Notes under the pieces: model-generated
What the model was told of the DNA's origin: nothing
Seen by the model: only the letters and a program-made list of their open reading frames with translations
The model's database searches: none
NCBI GenBank assembly: GCA_029907755.1
Contig: JARYLH010000100.1
Span: forward strand, 1-5,115
Origin: Candidatus Methanosuratincola sp.
GTDB taxonomy: Archaea; Thermoproteota; Methanomethylicia; Methanomethylicales; Methanomethylicaceae
Length of the DNA stretch: 5,115 nt
Reading direction: 5' to 3'
Part shown: positions 4,903-5,115 of the stretch, piece by piece
Layout of the letters: every line of letters starts with the position of its first letter
Numbering within the stretch: the first letter of the stretch is position 1
Program-made: the position numbers and the translations under genes

Positions 4903-5115
4903 TTGCCCCTCTTCAAGTCTTTTTCGCCCCCGAGCGCCGAGGTGATCATCGAACTCAGCAAGGACGAATTCTCGCTTGGTGAAACCCTGGAAGGGAGCGT
5001 CGTGCTGAAGTGCCTTGAGGAATTCGAAGTCCAGTCCGTGAATGTAGATCTGGTCGGGATAGAGCAGGTCAAGGGAAAACTACTCGACTATTCGGGGGAC
5101 GATCAGACTCGGATT
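4903..5115 (+). CDS. Arrestin/Spo0M-like protein, 3' end cut by the window
   Basis: The frame stays open for 71 codons to the window edge, so only the N-terminus is seen. After MPLFKSFSPPSAEV comes an alternating beta-strand pattern: VIIELSKDEFSLGETLEG, then SVVLKC, then VQSVNVDLVGIEQVKG. This is the opening of an arrestin-like beta-sandwich, as in Spo0M (sporulation-control) and archaeal arrestin-related proteins, where a ligand-binding strand is followed by a SxGExLxG turn. Such proteins are cytosolic scaffolds or adaptors, and the archaeal members have no settled role. TTG 4903 is chosen for its GGAGG site. I see no signal peptide. The link to the decarboxylase upstream looks positional only. 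Full length, a C-terminal domain and any operon partner cannot be judged. Confidence 0.7.
   Translation, partial: MPLFKSFSPPSAEVIIELSKDEFSLGETLEGSVVLKCLEEFEVQSVNVDLVGIEQVKGKLLDYSGDDQTRI

Overview
The window looks like chromosomal DNA from a GC-rich archaeon. The supporting signs are a type II methionine aminopeptidase of archaeal form, a pyruvoyl-dependent arginine decarboxylase, archaeal-type TATA elements about 26 bp ahead of inferred transcript starts, T-rich terminators without strong hairpins, frequent TTG starts, and a mix of Shine-Dalgarno-led (AGGTGA/GGAGG) and apparently leaderless genes. A TACK-type lineage such as Bathyarchaeia is my guess, but nothing here fixes the lineage. There is no rRNA, tRNA, CRISPR array or insertion sequence.

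Layout. 29-448 (+): small winged-helix protein of unknown role. 484-1350 (-): methionine aminopeptidase, convergent with the first gene. 1546-2073 (+): divergent member of the dCTP deaminase/dUTPase superfamily, transcribed away from the aminopeptidase. 2054-2623 (-): BioY, the biotin-binding subunit of an ECF transporter, tail-to-tail with the deaminase-like gene and overlapping it by 20 bp. 2854-4170 (+): secreted subtilisin-family protease. 4253-4804 (+): pyruvoyl-dependent arginine decarboxylase. 4903 to the window end (+): start of an arrestin/Spo0M-like protein, cut by the window edge.

How the genes relate. They do not form one pathway. Each has its own likely promoter, and neighbours are often on opposite strands, so this reads as a patchwork of single-gene housekeeping units: protein maturation, nucleotide metabolism, biotin uptake, extracellular proteolysis and agmatine/polyamine synthesis.

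The most notable feature is in front of bioY. A palindrome closely resembling the bacterial BirA (biotin repressor) operator, with a 14-nt spacer, surrounds the probable TATA box. This suggests that biotin uptake is switched off when biotin is plentiful by blocking TBP. Other points of interest are the altered motifs of the deaminase-like protein, the lack of a recognisable propeptide in the protease, and a likely TTG start for it at 2854 rather than the ATG upstream. I found no convincing undescribed multi-gene system.
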